From Oxytricha trifallax (lineage: Eukaryota > Ciliophora > Spirotrichea > Sporadotrichida > Oxytrichidae), in assembly GCA_000711775.1 (NCBI GenBank), contig ARYC01001848.1:1-64000 (forward strand): a stretch of DNA of 64,000 bases, written 5' to 3'. Position numbers and translations under genes: made by a program. Shown one piece after another: positions 10,700 through 22,059 of this stretch; within the stretch, counting starts at the first letter, position 1; every line of letters begins with the position of its first letter. The notes under the pieces are model-generated. The model did not search any database. It saw only the letters and a program-made list of their open reading frames with translations, and was not told where the DNA came from.

Positions 10700-11830
10700 C
10701 TAAACCCATTTCAAAAGTTAAATCAGCTCTCCATAAACACTGTTCTCGTTTCTTGTTGTTTTTTTTGGACGGCAAATATGTACATGTATTAAATAAATGC
10801 GTTTAAAGACAAGAAGTTTTGAATGCAATCATTGAGTAAAATTACTAACAATTTCCAGAGAATGATTAAATAATCAAGAGTAGTGAGATATAATTAAATC
10901 TAATTATTCTTGTGAAAGGGGTATAAGTGAATAAATTATATTTATTTTAAATGAATTAAGCTTATAATAAAAGTAGTAGTGATAATCCTTTTTATTTTAG
11001 ACTTAAATTAATACTAATTAAATAATGAATAATATATTAAGTAATGGTTATTGGGTAAAATATTCATTATAAATATATAGGATTAGGTATAAATATATGA
11101 TGGTTAATTCATTTATAAAACAATGATTATTTATTTGTACAAGCTTAATCATCAAAATACCTATAGAACTTAACTCGTAAATTTTAATTGATATTTATTT
11201 AAAAATATTATTTATAACAATTCTCATATGTTGATTTTTTAAATTTATCTACTAAATTAATAGAAAATTTAAAAATTCAAAGGCTTCAAGCTCAGTTAAG
11301 GTATGAAATGACTCAGTATTTGTCAACTATTCTATTCTATCATTAATGAAAGCAAAATACCTTAATATTTATCGGTGATTGTTAGTAAAGATGGCTAACT
11401 CCATAATTTTCTGAGGAGATTGTAAACAATGATAACAAATTGCACATTTTTTCAGTGGTAATTCATAGCAAATGACATTATACTATTGGGTGTCAATAAT
11501 TTTAATTAAATCTAAGCGATTTGGCTTCAATTTCAAAGAGCTGAGTTTAACAAATATATGCTTTCGTTTAAATAAAATAAATAAGAGCAGGGAAATAATA
11601 AAACAAATTAATAAATAAATATGTTTTAGAATTGTTTCAATAATTTACTTTTTTCTATTTTATCAAAAATAATTTCAATAAAAAATGGAAATTGTCTAAT
11701 AAATCAAAATATTGTAGGAATTCAATTGATTTGTGAAATTAAAATATATAATAGATAATAAAAGGAAAGAGGTTATAAATTTTATATAAACTTAAACTTA
11801 AAATTACTTTGATTCATTTTAAGGTAGACA
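10700..11830. other. AT-rich stretch, nothing recognised
   Basis: No supported gene or repeat. Confidence 0.45.
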
Positions 11831-11839
11831 TCGCAATTT

Positions 11840-12816
11840 CAGCTGGACTATACTATAAATAATATTTCTAAATCATTAAAGGATTCGAGATATTTTGAGC
11901 TAATAACCCCAAGACACAATTTTAAGTATTTTTGAATGAAGATGAGGTTAATTCATTCTGGCAATAGCAAATATAAATTCATTTTTATTCTCTATCCAAA
12001 AGTTTAATATATCTAGAGTTTAGAGGTATTTATATAAAACTCAACTGAAGGAAATTCATAGCTTATCAATAAAAAGTTACGAGATAGTACGGTGATAGAG
12101 GGCTGTAACTTCCAGTTGAATTTCTATTTTAGTATGGATTTAAAAAGGTTTATATTACATTAGGGCCCTTCATAGGCGATAAGAAAGGGTTTATCAAGTC
12201 TTAAGCTGAAAGAGCTTGATGAATGATTTAAAATTATTATAACAATTCTTCTGAATGGGACTACACAAAGTAGCATCTCTGGAATCAGTCTGGTGCAATA
12301 AAGATGTTAATCTGCAATTGATTGTTTTTCTTGCAAAGTCTTTGTTTCCTAGGCGAAATAGGAAGTAAAATGAGAGTGGTGCCTCCAAAATTTGAGTGAT
12401 GAGATCAGTATAGAGCGGTCAACAGTAAATTTATTTCACATATAGAGAGAAGAAGCGGCCGAGAAACAGGACTGAGACTATTATCCTGATGAATAGTGGA
12501 TCATGGTGAGAGTTGTTTTCTTCTGGACTCTTATTGAAATGCATTATCCATCATCTATGTCCCATCCATATCCAAATCAGTCACACCTATATTTCACTCA
12601 GTCATATCCATATTAGGCTCATTCACACCCATATCTGACTCAGTCATATCCATATCACGAACTATTACATCTGTATTCTGTTCTGTTACATTTTGTTTTC
12701 GTTGTAGTTGCTTCAGTAGATTATATTTGATATTTTCAGAGTTTCATTAAAGCCTTCAATATTGGAGGCAGGCCATTTCAATCTATGACCTCTGACTATA
12801 TAATTTATTAGTTATA
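11840..12816 (-). CDS. Hypothetical coding island with 14-residue repeats
   Basis: Read from the right, the frame begins GHRLKWPASNIEGFNE, then LKQLQRKQNVTEQNTDVIV, then two copies of a 14-residue (42-nt) repeat beginning MDMTE (MDMTESDMGVNEPN; MDMTE-stop-NIGVTDLD), where the second copy has TGA at a Ser position. Then come SPEENNSHHDPLF and a long frame including QETKTLQEKQSIADQHLY and KPFLIAYEGPQCNINLF. Frame changes of one base (or an 8-base duplication TGAAACTC at about 12748) link the parts. Two further in-frame TGAs occur near 11958 and 11840. No family is recognised. GC content is higher than in the flanks. It may be several MDS-like segments of one gene. Confidence 0.42.
12540..12660. 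repeat. 42-bp coding tandem repeat
   Basis: CATATCCATATC and CTCAGTCATATCCATAT blocks recur; on the - strand these encode MDMTE-type 14-residue units. Confidence 0.5.
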
Positions 12817-13376
12817 TGATAAAATTAATTTGTGTTACCTATTATCCACATAATTAATTAATTCTATTTTAATTTATTTTTTTAAACTAAATACAGTAGT
12901 ATTAGAGAGGAAAATAGACACTTAAATTAATAAAATACTATAAGTTTGTAATAAAAAAAGGAAAAATATTGAAATTCTAATGTCATTGCTTGATTCCTGA
13001 TTCTCATTATTTGAGTCTAGACCATCTCTTAAATAATAATAACTGATAAATATCTGAAAAGAGTCTATTTAAATCATATTAAATGGATAATTATTGTATA
13101 TTTTCATTAAATTGTGATAGAGGCATTACTAATGATATAGATATAGATTACTAAAACTATTCAATTTATTTACTTACACTATTTTATAATAATATTTACT
13201 AACATTCTCTAGATTTAAGAATTCTGATTTTCAAAGACAAGAATCAGGATTTTTCTGATAATCCCAATTTTAATCTGTATAAGAGATCTTGTTTCCTATA
13301 CTTTTGCATTTAAAATATCCTCGCAAAAAGGATTATTGGATGAGGTTCAACCTTGAATTTTAATACTCATATTAAA

Positions 13377-13560
13377 ATGATATGCCCATAGGCTAAATAT
13401 GGAATACGCCATTACATGCCATGATTCACTGAGTTCTTCCTTGCTTGTAGAATAGCTGGGATCTTACCTCTATCAACAGGTTGATTGATAATAATGTGTA
13501 TTGTATCATTATTGCATATTGGGTCTCGTTAGTTGGTGAATGCTTATTAAAATTTATTAT
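13377..13560 (-). CDS. Hypothetical coding island
   Basis: The - strand frame reads AFTNQRDPICNNDTIHIII then NQPVDRGKIPAILQARKNS and HGMQWRIPYLAYGHIIL, ending at TGA near 13377. Composition is GC-richer than the flanks and the residues look protein-like. No start codon, family or neighbour link is established. Fragments on the same strand at 13690-13900 and 14150-14290 (for example KLKLAVAKQLETKRA) could be further segments of the same gene, but their order and joints are not resolved. Confidence 0.35.
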
Positions 13561-14849
13561 ACACTCTTGGATTTTAGTTGGTCTTGAATTTTAAATAAAA
13601 AGTATAGAAAACTTTTAACAAAAATACTTATATTTTGTAGAATATCATTTGGTAAACGTGATTTCGTGGTTTTCTTAGTGACTGAGAGAATTTCAATTGC
13701 AAAGATAGTTGAAATTAATTGATTGCAAAAGATGTGATGACAATTTAAATATTTAAAGTCTGACAGGGTTTAAAGAATTTTAAAGAAAGCTTGCAAATGG
13801 GTGTGAGCTTTTAACCATTCTTACCTTTGATTATTGCTTTGAGAAATCATTCATTCAAAATAGCATACTGGAGGGAATGGAATGCCTTGATTTAGGTCAT
13901 ATATAAAATAAAACTTGAAAGATATAAAAAGTTGGATAGAATTAGCAGTAGTGTCTATAGGAATTTTATTAGTACTTAGTGCAATTGCTCTTGAAAGATA
14001 ATAAAAAAACGCCTCATCATTTTCATTTTTTTGCTACTGGATAGATAAGCCAGATACAATAGTAGCTGTCAAATCAACAGCTCATGTTTTGAAGTTTCGC
14101 TTAAATAGTTAAATTTGTTTTTAATCTATCAGCATGACTATTATTATTCTTACCTCAATTGTTCCTTTTCATGCTCGTTTTGTCTCCAATTGCTTAGCCA
14201 CTGCTAGCTTAAGCTTTAAAATAACATTTCTTGAGTAATATGAATGGAATTTGGTCCAGTTCTATTTTAAGAAATTAAGCGCTAAATCATTAAAGTAAGT
14301 TTATTGAAATCGAATGATATATATATATATATGAGAAGAGTCAAATTCTCTTTGATTGGGTCAATTATAAGATAAAAAAATATACAAATTTTTGAGATTC
14401 TTTAACCTAATGTATCATCTTTAAAAGAGAGTAATTTAAATTTTAATCATTTATAAATAAATATATCTTGACTAAGTATAAAGTTTAAAAATCACATGGT
14501 ACAATTATTACAATATTTGTCTTCCGAGTTTATTATGTTTTTAAAGAATTAATTGTTAATCAAACTATTTTCATTTATTTCACACATAAAATTCAAGAAT
14601 CCTAAAAATTACTTTGTGCTTTTTCATAAATCCAATAGGAGTTATTAATGATTTCTTGAATATTTTTAGGATGAGAACCCTAAGTTATAATTTTAGGGGA
14701 AAACTATTTTTTAGAGAATAAAGAATATTTTAATGAATATACTTAAATCTATCAGAATCTTTTAAAATATTTCATATGGTTGTTTTTTAATGATTAAAAT
14801 CAAATAAATTTTAACATATCACTGTTTAATACTAAAATCAAACCATCAA

Positions 14850-15420
14850 TCTTAGTCGTGCTGTAGACGTATCTGAGTGAGTTGACGTGGCAAATTCCGT
14901 GACGTGGCAATCATGAAGTAGAAAACTCCGAAAAAACCATTCTCGCTATTACCTAGTCTTCTCCCTAAATCAAGATGTCATCCCAGTTTATGCCTGGGGA
15001 CAGAGCTTGTGAGATCCAACTAGATAACAGAAGATGGAAAAAAACGCTTACCGGTCCCACCGCTGCTGGGAAACGTAATTTCTATCCTTTCGCTGTGGTA
15101 GCTCCAGCACCCTAACCCTGTGTGGGAGAAAAATCCTTATCGTTGGCTTCAATGGTTTTCGTCTTCTCACTTTCGATGGCAGAGCATACCTTCATCCTGC
15201 TCCCTATTACCTAGGTAACTGAACTCAAGCCAGTAGACTCATCTAATGCAGGGAAATCTTAGGATCCAGCTCACTCAATGAGTGTATGCTGACAGATTGA
15301 ACCCCGCCGACTGGTCTCTCATGCGTTGCGCCCAGCAACCCCTACCTGCCCTCGATAGGCCTTAGTGTAGTAGAAAGCTCTATTAAAAAGTCCCAAGTGA
15401 TTAGTACCACTTAGCAATTA
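14850..15420. other. GC-rich island of unknown nature
   Basis: About 550 bp of markedly higher GC than anything around it. It contains a direct repeat TGACGTGGCAA (about 14882 and 14898), GGGTTCAATC (- strand, resembling a Pol III box B core), and a + frame from about 14905 to 15290 open over roughly 125 codons (MSSQFMPGDRACEIQLDNRR is part of it). I could not fold it into a tRNA, 5S, SRP, RNase P, U-snRNA or telomerase RNA. It may be a non-coding RNA gene, a macronuclear-destined segment or a foreign insert. Confidence 0.4.
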
Positions 15421-15538
15421 ACTTTCTAATTTAATAATTATTTCATATGGAAAAAAAGTATCCTTAAATAAAGAAAATTAGAATCCTTATTTTTATAATA
15501 AACTGGAAAATTTATATTAAAATTCTTAATTAATATAG

Positions 15539-16090
15539 ATGGAAACTTTAGTTAAAGGATCTTCAAGAAAAGAGAACAGTCAGGAGAATCCTAAAAATCT
15601 AAGATATTTTAAAGTTATTAAAAACCGGAGTCCAAGGTTTGGATATGAGCTATATCATATGATTAATAAATATAGTAGATGCCCCCTCCACCCTAGATTA
15701 AGAAAGTTTAAGCATTGCCTCATCCTTCTTGCTACATACTATCTTATCTTAATCTCTCCCTGAATATTGCCAAAGATCAGTCAGAAGGTCTAGTTTCTCC
15801 TATATATTGCAATAATGTTTTTCATAAATTATTCTTGCACCGGCTTGAAGATATTTGTTAGAGTTGAGGACATTTTTATTGGCGAGCTTGTATAGTTATA
15901 AATCTTCATTGGGTTTATGTAGAGTCCTTAAATTAATCTGCAAGCCAATAGGCTGATTATATTAGATCAACAGAAAGGTCTTTCGGTTGAATATCGAGTT
16001 AATTTTTGTTTGGGCTTTATTATGAAAAGATTATTAGGAGGATAATTATAATAATTTTGGAAGTCTTCATTTTCGTAACTTTAATGCTGA
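15539..16090 (+). CDS. Hypothetical coding island with one internal TGA
   Basis: ATG 15539 opens a 74-codon frame (METLVKGSSRKENSQENPKN ...) without any TAA/TAG/TGA until TGA at 15761-15763. The same frame then continues for about 108 codons with protein-like sequence (LKIFVRVEDIFIGELVQLQI, NRLIILDQQKGLSVEYRVNF) to TGA 16088-16090. A hydrophobic stretch surrounds the internal TGA. Either the first TGA is the true stop and the rest is chance, or an IES/readthrough lies there. No family recognised. Confidence 0.38.
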
Positions 16091-19000
16091 AGACTATGTA
16101 ACTACCTAAGTTTTAAATTAATAAATATACCTACCAAATATTGATAATAATTTTGTAAACTTAATTAAATTTTTCTTTCAGCTAAATTTTTAAAATATAT
16201 CCTTTTGCTTAAAAATTATCAAGGTTTAAATAAAAAGAGAGTTTTTCAATGATTATAAGAATAATACTCGATTTTAATAGAGTGCTTTTTAAATTCATAA
16301 AAAATTTGTATATAATCTATCAAAAACTTAAATCTGCCAATGTATTATTATAGAAATTAAAAAATAAGGTAATATGAATAAGAAAACGAATGAATGTGAA
16401 GTTAAGATCCTTATTTTCTTATTATATTTCATCGCTATTAACTAATCCGAACACACATTCAACCACCTTAAGAATAAAAGTAATGTTATTTTTAAACTCT
16501 AAGAATTCTGAATTTTGTGTATTAAAGAGAAATATTTAAGCAAGAGAAATCAATGCTTAAAGAGGCATATAAGCATTATGACATGTTAATCTAAAATGAA
16601 AGCTATAAATATTCAATTATAACTACACTTTGAAGTAAAAATGCAAATTTCTAAAGATATTTATTAATGAAGTTCAAAAAAAAATAATTTATTAGCTTGG
16701 TGCAGTCAAGGTAAATATTATTTGGAATCCGCTATGATATGTGATTTAAAAAGTCAAAAGTGGAGAAAAACATTGAGTTAAAATATATTTAAAATATAAT
16801 ATTGATAATAAAAATACTAAATCTAATATTCAGAATTCAATAACATGTATTTAATTCATAGTGTTTATCTTCTAAGATTATAGTTTATATGAGATAATTA
16901 TAAATATATCAAACATACTATTATATAATATATTGGCTGAATAAAATTTCAGTGATAAAATTATTTACACATAAAATAATGAATAAAATCTAATGAAATA
17001 TTTTTATTTATTTGAAGATTTGATTATAATGCTACTCATTTGTGAATTATTTTAGAGAAATTTTTAATTATTCAAATAGATTAATTTTTAAATTTAAATA
17101 GATAGTATGAGATATTTATTCCTTACAAAACTCGTTATTAATTGTAATTTAGGTAAAAAAAAAATTCCCATCAAGTGATTAACTCTACTCTATTGAATAG
17201 ATGAAAATTTGATCGTATTCCATTAATTATTAGAGTAGATACCCAAAAAAAAATATCAAAACAATGATAGAGAAACATAGCAATTACGATTTAAATTTAT
17301 TATTTTTTTCAAATTAAATAGTTCTGCAATAAAAACTAGTATTTATCTATTAAAATAAACAATATTTGCCAGTCTTTTAGTATTTATCCACGAATCAAAG
17401 TTAATCATAAAAGAGAGCGTTAGTATTGGGCGGGGGGGCATGATTAAATTTTAGTTTCAATTAAACTGTTGACTTAAATAGTAGTATTTACAGTGTCCGC
17501 AACTGTAGAATTCCTATAAGTTTGAGATAATTATATAATTTTGAAATGATTTATTTATTTACACCTGCTGAAAAGACACGCAATTTATCAATGAATTAAT
17601 TGATGTTTTAATCTTGATTTAATTGAAGACATTAATTATACAAATTAGTCAAGTAAATTTTCGGGCACTCTTAAAATGATCAAAATTTTTGATGAAATTA
17701 TTGCTACAAAAATAATGCTTAAACAAATTTAAGATGATGGTAAAAAGAGTCTGTTTGAAACAGTAGTAAGAAAATGTTAAAATTTAAATAATTAAAAAAT
17801 CTAAGTAATATTAATATAAAACTTGCTAAACACTTTACTAATGAGAAAACAAAACAAACAGATCTTGAAATGTTATATTGATTTTCCATCTCTCCAATGA
17901 ATACCATGAATTTTTGATTTATTTATAAGTTGAATACAAATTCTTCATATATTTAGGCAACTCAAGAAAAAATACCAAATCCTTTATTTTAACAAATTAA
18001 TGAGGTTTTAATCTTAGAAGCCAGACTCTAATAATATATGGAATCATATATAATTATTGTATTTTAACCTCAAGAATGAGAGTAAAATATTTAATGATTC
18101 TTGAATATCTGGAGGAATTATATGTGGAAACTTCGTTTTAGGGAAATTTAAATCTCTATTAATTCATAAATTAGTTTTAAACTCTTCTATCTGCAGAGTA
18201 ATATCATTCAAACGATAATTTCTCTCTTACGTGAGCAATTATAAGAATAGAATATATTACAAAGTGAAATTTATCAGGCTTGTGGGTTTTTTCTACTGTG
18301 GAGTATGGACTATTTAAAAATTTAAAGGATTTTGATTTATAAATTGCAATACTTAATCTCACTTATTTTAGATTAAAATACATTTCAAGATTTAATGATG
18401 ATTATTGAAACTCCTAAGAAGGTGGAAAATTATAATCATTATTACTCAACTCTGAATGACGAACACCGTAATAAATTTCAAGTTATCATTTTTGTTTGTA
18501 TAGAAATGAAGTGAAGACCTTGATATTCTTCATTAATCTAAACTTACATTAATATTTGTTTTGCAATCATCTCAGTTAATTTTAAGGTTGTCTCACATAT
18601 TTGAGATTCTTAAAGTCTTGTAATGATATAAAATCTTTTTAATTAGCTAAAATAGCATTCTATAATTATCAGTGAGGATATCGAGTCTTTTTTAAATTTG
18701 ATTCTCTCTTTGATAAGTATAAATTGGTTGTTAATAAATATTAATTAATTTAAATATTTCATAAACAGCACTTATTAACATATCTATATTTAATAACACG
18801 ATATTGGTTGGGACTTCAAATAACTCTAATTTAGTAAATAATTAATAACCAACAAATTTAATCTTACTATATTTTCACAAAATTAATGGATCAATATTTT
18901 TTTACATTATTCCATCATCAGACTTTAATCAATTATACGTGAACTCAACTAATGAGTTCATTTTGTGAATTTATTATTTTAGTATTACCTTTATTCTAGA

Positions 19001-20320
19001 TTTAGAAATTCTTATAAATTTTCATGACTTTAATCTCCCTTATTTTCTTTGCTTTTAATATATCTACAATTCATATTATAAATTATATCAGAAAATAAAT
19101 TTTAGACTCATGAATAGTAATTTACAAAGTTCGATATTATCAAGGCTTCTATTAAAATCTAAATACTGCTTTAAAGATTTAATAGGCAAAATATATACTT
19201 AAATAAATTCAACATTCTAGTTTTATATTAATTCATGCATCTCATCTACCATCTCTTTCCTATTTTGCTTATTGTCTTTTGTCTATAAATTTTTATGTTT
19301 CTAAATATTTTCTCTCTCTCTCTTTCATCATATTTATTGAGTACACAAATAATATTGATTATAAATACAGCATACTACAATACCAATCTTTGAAACTTTC
19401 TTAAGAAATTTGAACAAAATAACTTTAACACTTAGAATTTAGCCTTTTCGCTTAATTGCATCACCCTTTTTTAGTTAAAATACAGGAAAGGCGATATATG
19501 AATTTATAAATTATAAAAGGGGAATGGGAATTTAAGCTTTTTATCAAAACTTGAATCTTAAGTATAGAGCAGGCTGTTAAGATTTTCAACTATGCTCTTA
19601 CCTGAAAGTTAATATATTTTTAATATAACTATCACATTAATTTCAATAATCTAAGTATAATTTTGTGTGAAACTACTTAGTTCTTTCTTAATTCAATTCA
19701 AAATGATTTAACTATCTGCTTTAAGAATATGATGAAAAATTATAGTAAGTAAGATATTTTTCTTTTTAATATTATTCTGAATTTAATAAAGCTTAGCCTT
19801 CAAAGATCGTTAGTAATTTGTAAAATTTAAGTGCTCTAAAGAGACAAGTAGAACAACAACTCAGCTTTAGGAGCAAAGTTTTTTGATAAATTGATGTTTA
19901 TGTAAAAAAATAATTGTAGCGACAATACATACCTCATTTACAATTTATTGATAGTACTTTAAATGATGCACATATCACGAACTGCAATACTATTAGTACA
20001 TTTTATGCCATACAAATGTAACGAAAATATAAGTGTTAGTAACGTAGATAGATACTTTATCATACATTTGGGATTAAAAATATATTGCTTAAATGATTTG
20101 TTTATTTGGATTTAACTTTATATAAGGATTTACAGAACAACTAATATATTTTAGGTAGAACTTATCTTCAAGAAGAGGCTCTACTATTAAATTTAATTTT
20201 GCATTAATAAATAAAGATAATTATTATTATTACTTTTGATTTTTTATATATGTTCAAGTGAATTCTATTTGGGTAAAAACATGAACACAATGATAACATG
20301 ACTCTCCATTTGCAAAAGAA
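16091..20320. other. Long AT-rich non-coding stretch
   Basis: Over 4 kb with no supported gene. Only simple-sequence features are seen, for example (CT)n at about 19311-19325 and AT runs. This is typical of germline-limited ciliate DNA. Confidence 0.5.
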
Positions 20321-20326
20321 AATAGT

Positions 20327-20811
20327 ATGAAACAGAGAGAAACAATAGAAGTCTCAGAGGTTAGTATGCTAGCTAAGAGTGGCAAAGACTCAAGAAATAA
20401 GTGGGATATTGATGATTTATTCAGAAATCTTAATCACTTTCACTAACTAATGAAAACACGTTCATTAAATATAATAATAATAATAATAATTTTATATTTA
20501 ATACTGAATATCCATAACATTAAGTTATTTATTCCTATTACCTCTGTTTGGAGATGTCAGATCAGATCAGAGAATGATTAGATGTTTTATACTTTAAATT
20601 TGCAATCAATAAACTCTCAAAAGAGAAGTCTTTTGGAGAGTCGAAGAGTAAACATAAGTGGAGGCATATATATATAGATGTAAAAGAGAAAGGATACTTA
20701 GGGATGCATGCAGCGTTTAAGTTGGCTTCGTAATAGGTCCGTAAGAGTATTAAAAGCATCCTTATGAAGACATCGAACAAGTAATTTTCACAAAGAAGAG
20801 CAAAAATTTGA
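20327..20811 (+). CDS. Candidate macronuclear-destined gene in two segments (MDS-IES-MDS)
   Basis: Segment 1 starts at ATG 20327 (MKQRETIEVSEVSMLAKSGK ... FHQLMKTRSL). An AT-rich stretch with (AAT)n follows, and segment 2 from about 20578 reads LDVLYFKFAINKLSKEKSFG and YIDVKEKGYLGMHAAFKLAS to TGA 20809-20811. The 4-bp repeat ATTA flanks the AT-rich insert; joining at ATTA removes about 120 bp, drops an in-frame TGA (20575) and keeps one frame. Both segments are clearly GC-richer than the insert. No family recognised. The opposite-strand open frame over 20909-20562 is regarded as a shadow. Confidence 0.45.
20455..20579 (+). other. Candidate IES with ATTA pointer
   Basis: AT-rich insert between two ATTA repeats at about 20453-20456 and 20576-20579. 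An alternative pointer CATTAA (ends near 20457 and 20522) gives a shorter insert but a different reading frame. Confidence 0.35.
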
Positions 20812-21124
20812 AGAGTTGTGAGAGTCTTAATTAGATTATTGTGATCAGATGTAAGATTATATTGATACATCATCTGCACCATACCAAAGAATGTGAATGT
20901 ATATACCACTTAGATCTGTCGTTGGTATCCGACTTCCTCTTGTGAGAATTCATCCTACATCTAAATTCTTATCTTTCTATGATATACCAACTCTAATGAC
21001 TAGCAGTTTTATTACACCCTCTTCTCTAATATGATATTTATTAAATTTAAACAATTCTAAATCCACTTTTCATAATCCTATTATATATTATATAAATTTT
21101 ATTTTGAAGATATTTATTAAATAA

Positions 21125-21343
21125 AGCAAGATTAGAGTAAGATTTATATCAATTAAACAGAGAATTTCCACCCTCTCAAGTTCAATGATTGCAGGAAACA
21201 AAACAAGCCAATAATTGCCATCCCTTACAGAAATAGGAGCACTTCGTTTTTTTTAAATGATTTCGTCTCCTAAATATAATGGATCATCTGCAATAATGAA
21301 TACAGTGATTTAAGATGAAGCATTAATATATAAATAATGAAGA
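21125..21343 (+). CDS. Hypothetical small coding island
   Basis: The frame with MIAGNKTSQQLPSLTEIGAL (from about 21184), MISSPKYNGSSAIMNTVIQD and a TGA near 21341 looks protein-like and is GC-richer than the flanks. It may be a further segment of the gene at 20.3 kb, but no joint was found. Confidence 0.3.
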
Positions 21344-21439
21344 CATCCACAGATTAAAATCATTATTTTAACTCAAGAAAGTTAATAGTTGATAAAAAAG
21401 AATGCCATTAATAATTCGTATTAGGAAGTGGAAAAATCT

Positions 21440-22053
21440 GAATTTACTTTGCATCTTATTAAGAAAAATAAAAAATGCAATTAATTCCAAAACTTAAAAT
21501 CTTCGTATTTACACTTGTTTCAACATCCTCACCATCACCACTATCATAAACTTCTTCATCGATTTTATAATCTCCTTCACTGTATTCTTCCTATTGCTAC
21601 CAACATTTGTTCTTTTCCAATCTCATTCACTCTCGAAGAACGAATGATCAGATATTGCATGAACAGCATAATCAATTTCTTGCGACCCTCTCTAGCCAAA
21701 GTTAACTTTCTAATGGCTTAATATTTTTCAAATCTGATTTGATTTACCTATAAAATCTATGATAACATAACCTATGGCAGGAGTTAACGACAGAAGGTTG
21801 TTTCCATTTCTTCTTTGAGCTCTAAGTTCTCCAATTCATACTTTCGATTAATTCAAAATGTCCATAGCCTCCGTTATCAATGAGGAATTGTCTAAATCGG
21901 GCAAACTATAGCTTATTAGTGATCAGCGTCATCTTATTATCAGTATCCTCGAGTTGAGAAGTTGTGTAAATGAATTAGAAATTCCTAAGAATCTTTAAAA
22001 AGTAAAGTTCTTGAAAAGATTTTTTATTTGCCACAGAACCTTTTCATTTTATG
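21440..22053 (-). CDS. Candidate macronuclear-destined gene in at least three segments
   Basis: Read from 22053: KSFQELYFLKILRNFQFIYT, NKLQFARFRQFLIDNGGYGH, ESMNWRTQSSKKKWKQPSVV. After an 82-bp insert the frame resumes NFGQRGSQEIDYAVHAISDH, and after a 50-bp insert, GDYKIDEEVYDSGDGEDVET. Each insert lies between perfect direct repeats (AGTTAAC; TTCACT), and removing one repeat plus the insert restores a single frame, in the second case eliminating a TGA. Segments are near 40% GC in a 25% background. The protein is basic in the middle and acidic at its end; no family recognised. True start and end are not fixed. The + frame at 21515-21721 is a shadow. Confidence 0.58.
21582..21631 (-). other. 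Candidate IES with 6-bp pointer TTCACT
   Basis: TTCACT at 21576-21581 and 21626-21631. Excision removes an in-frame TGA and joins ...SFFESE to GDYKIDEE. The insert is less AT-rich than usual, so an intron or chance remains possible. Confidence 0.45.
21707..21788 (-). other. Candidate IES with 7-bp pointer AGTTAAC
   Basis: AGTTAAC at 21700-21706 and 21782-21788. The intervening DNA is AT-rich; excision leaving one copy joins ...QPSVV to NFGQRG... in frame. Confidence 0.55.
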
Positions 22054-22059
22054 TAAGAC

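Noticed and set aside
15270-15360. A tRNA on the - strand because of GGGTTCAATC
   Set aside because: No 5-bp T-stem, D-arm or acceptor stem can be drawn around it.
20562-20909. A 115-codon hydrophobic protein on the - strand
   Set aside because: Antisense to a better-supported + frame that joins to an upstream segment.
21515-21721. A His-rich + strand protein
   Set aside because: Shadow of the - strand gene whose frames join across two pointers.
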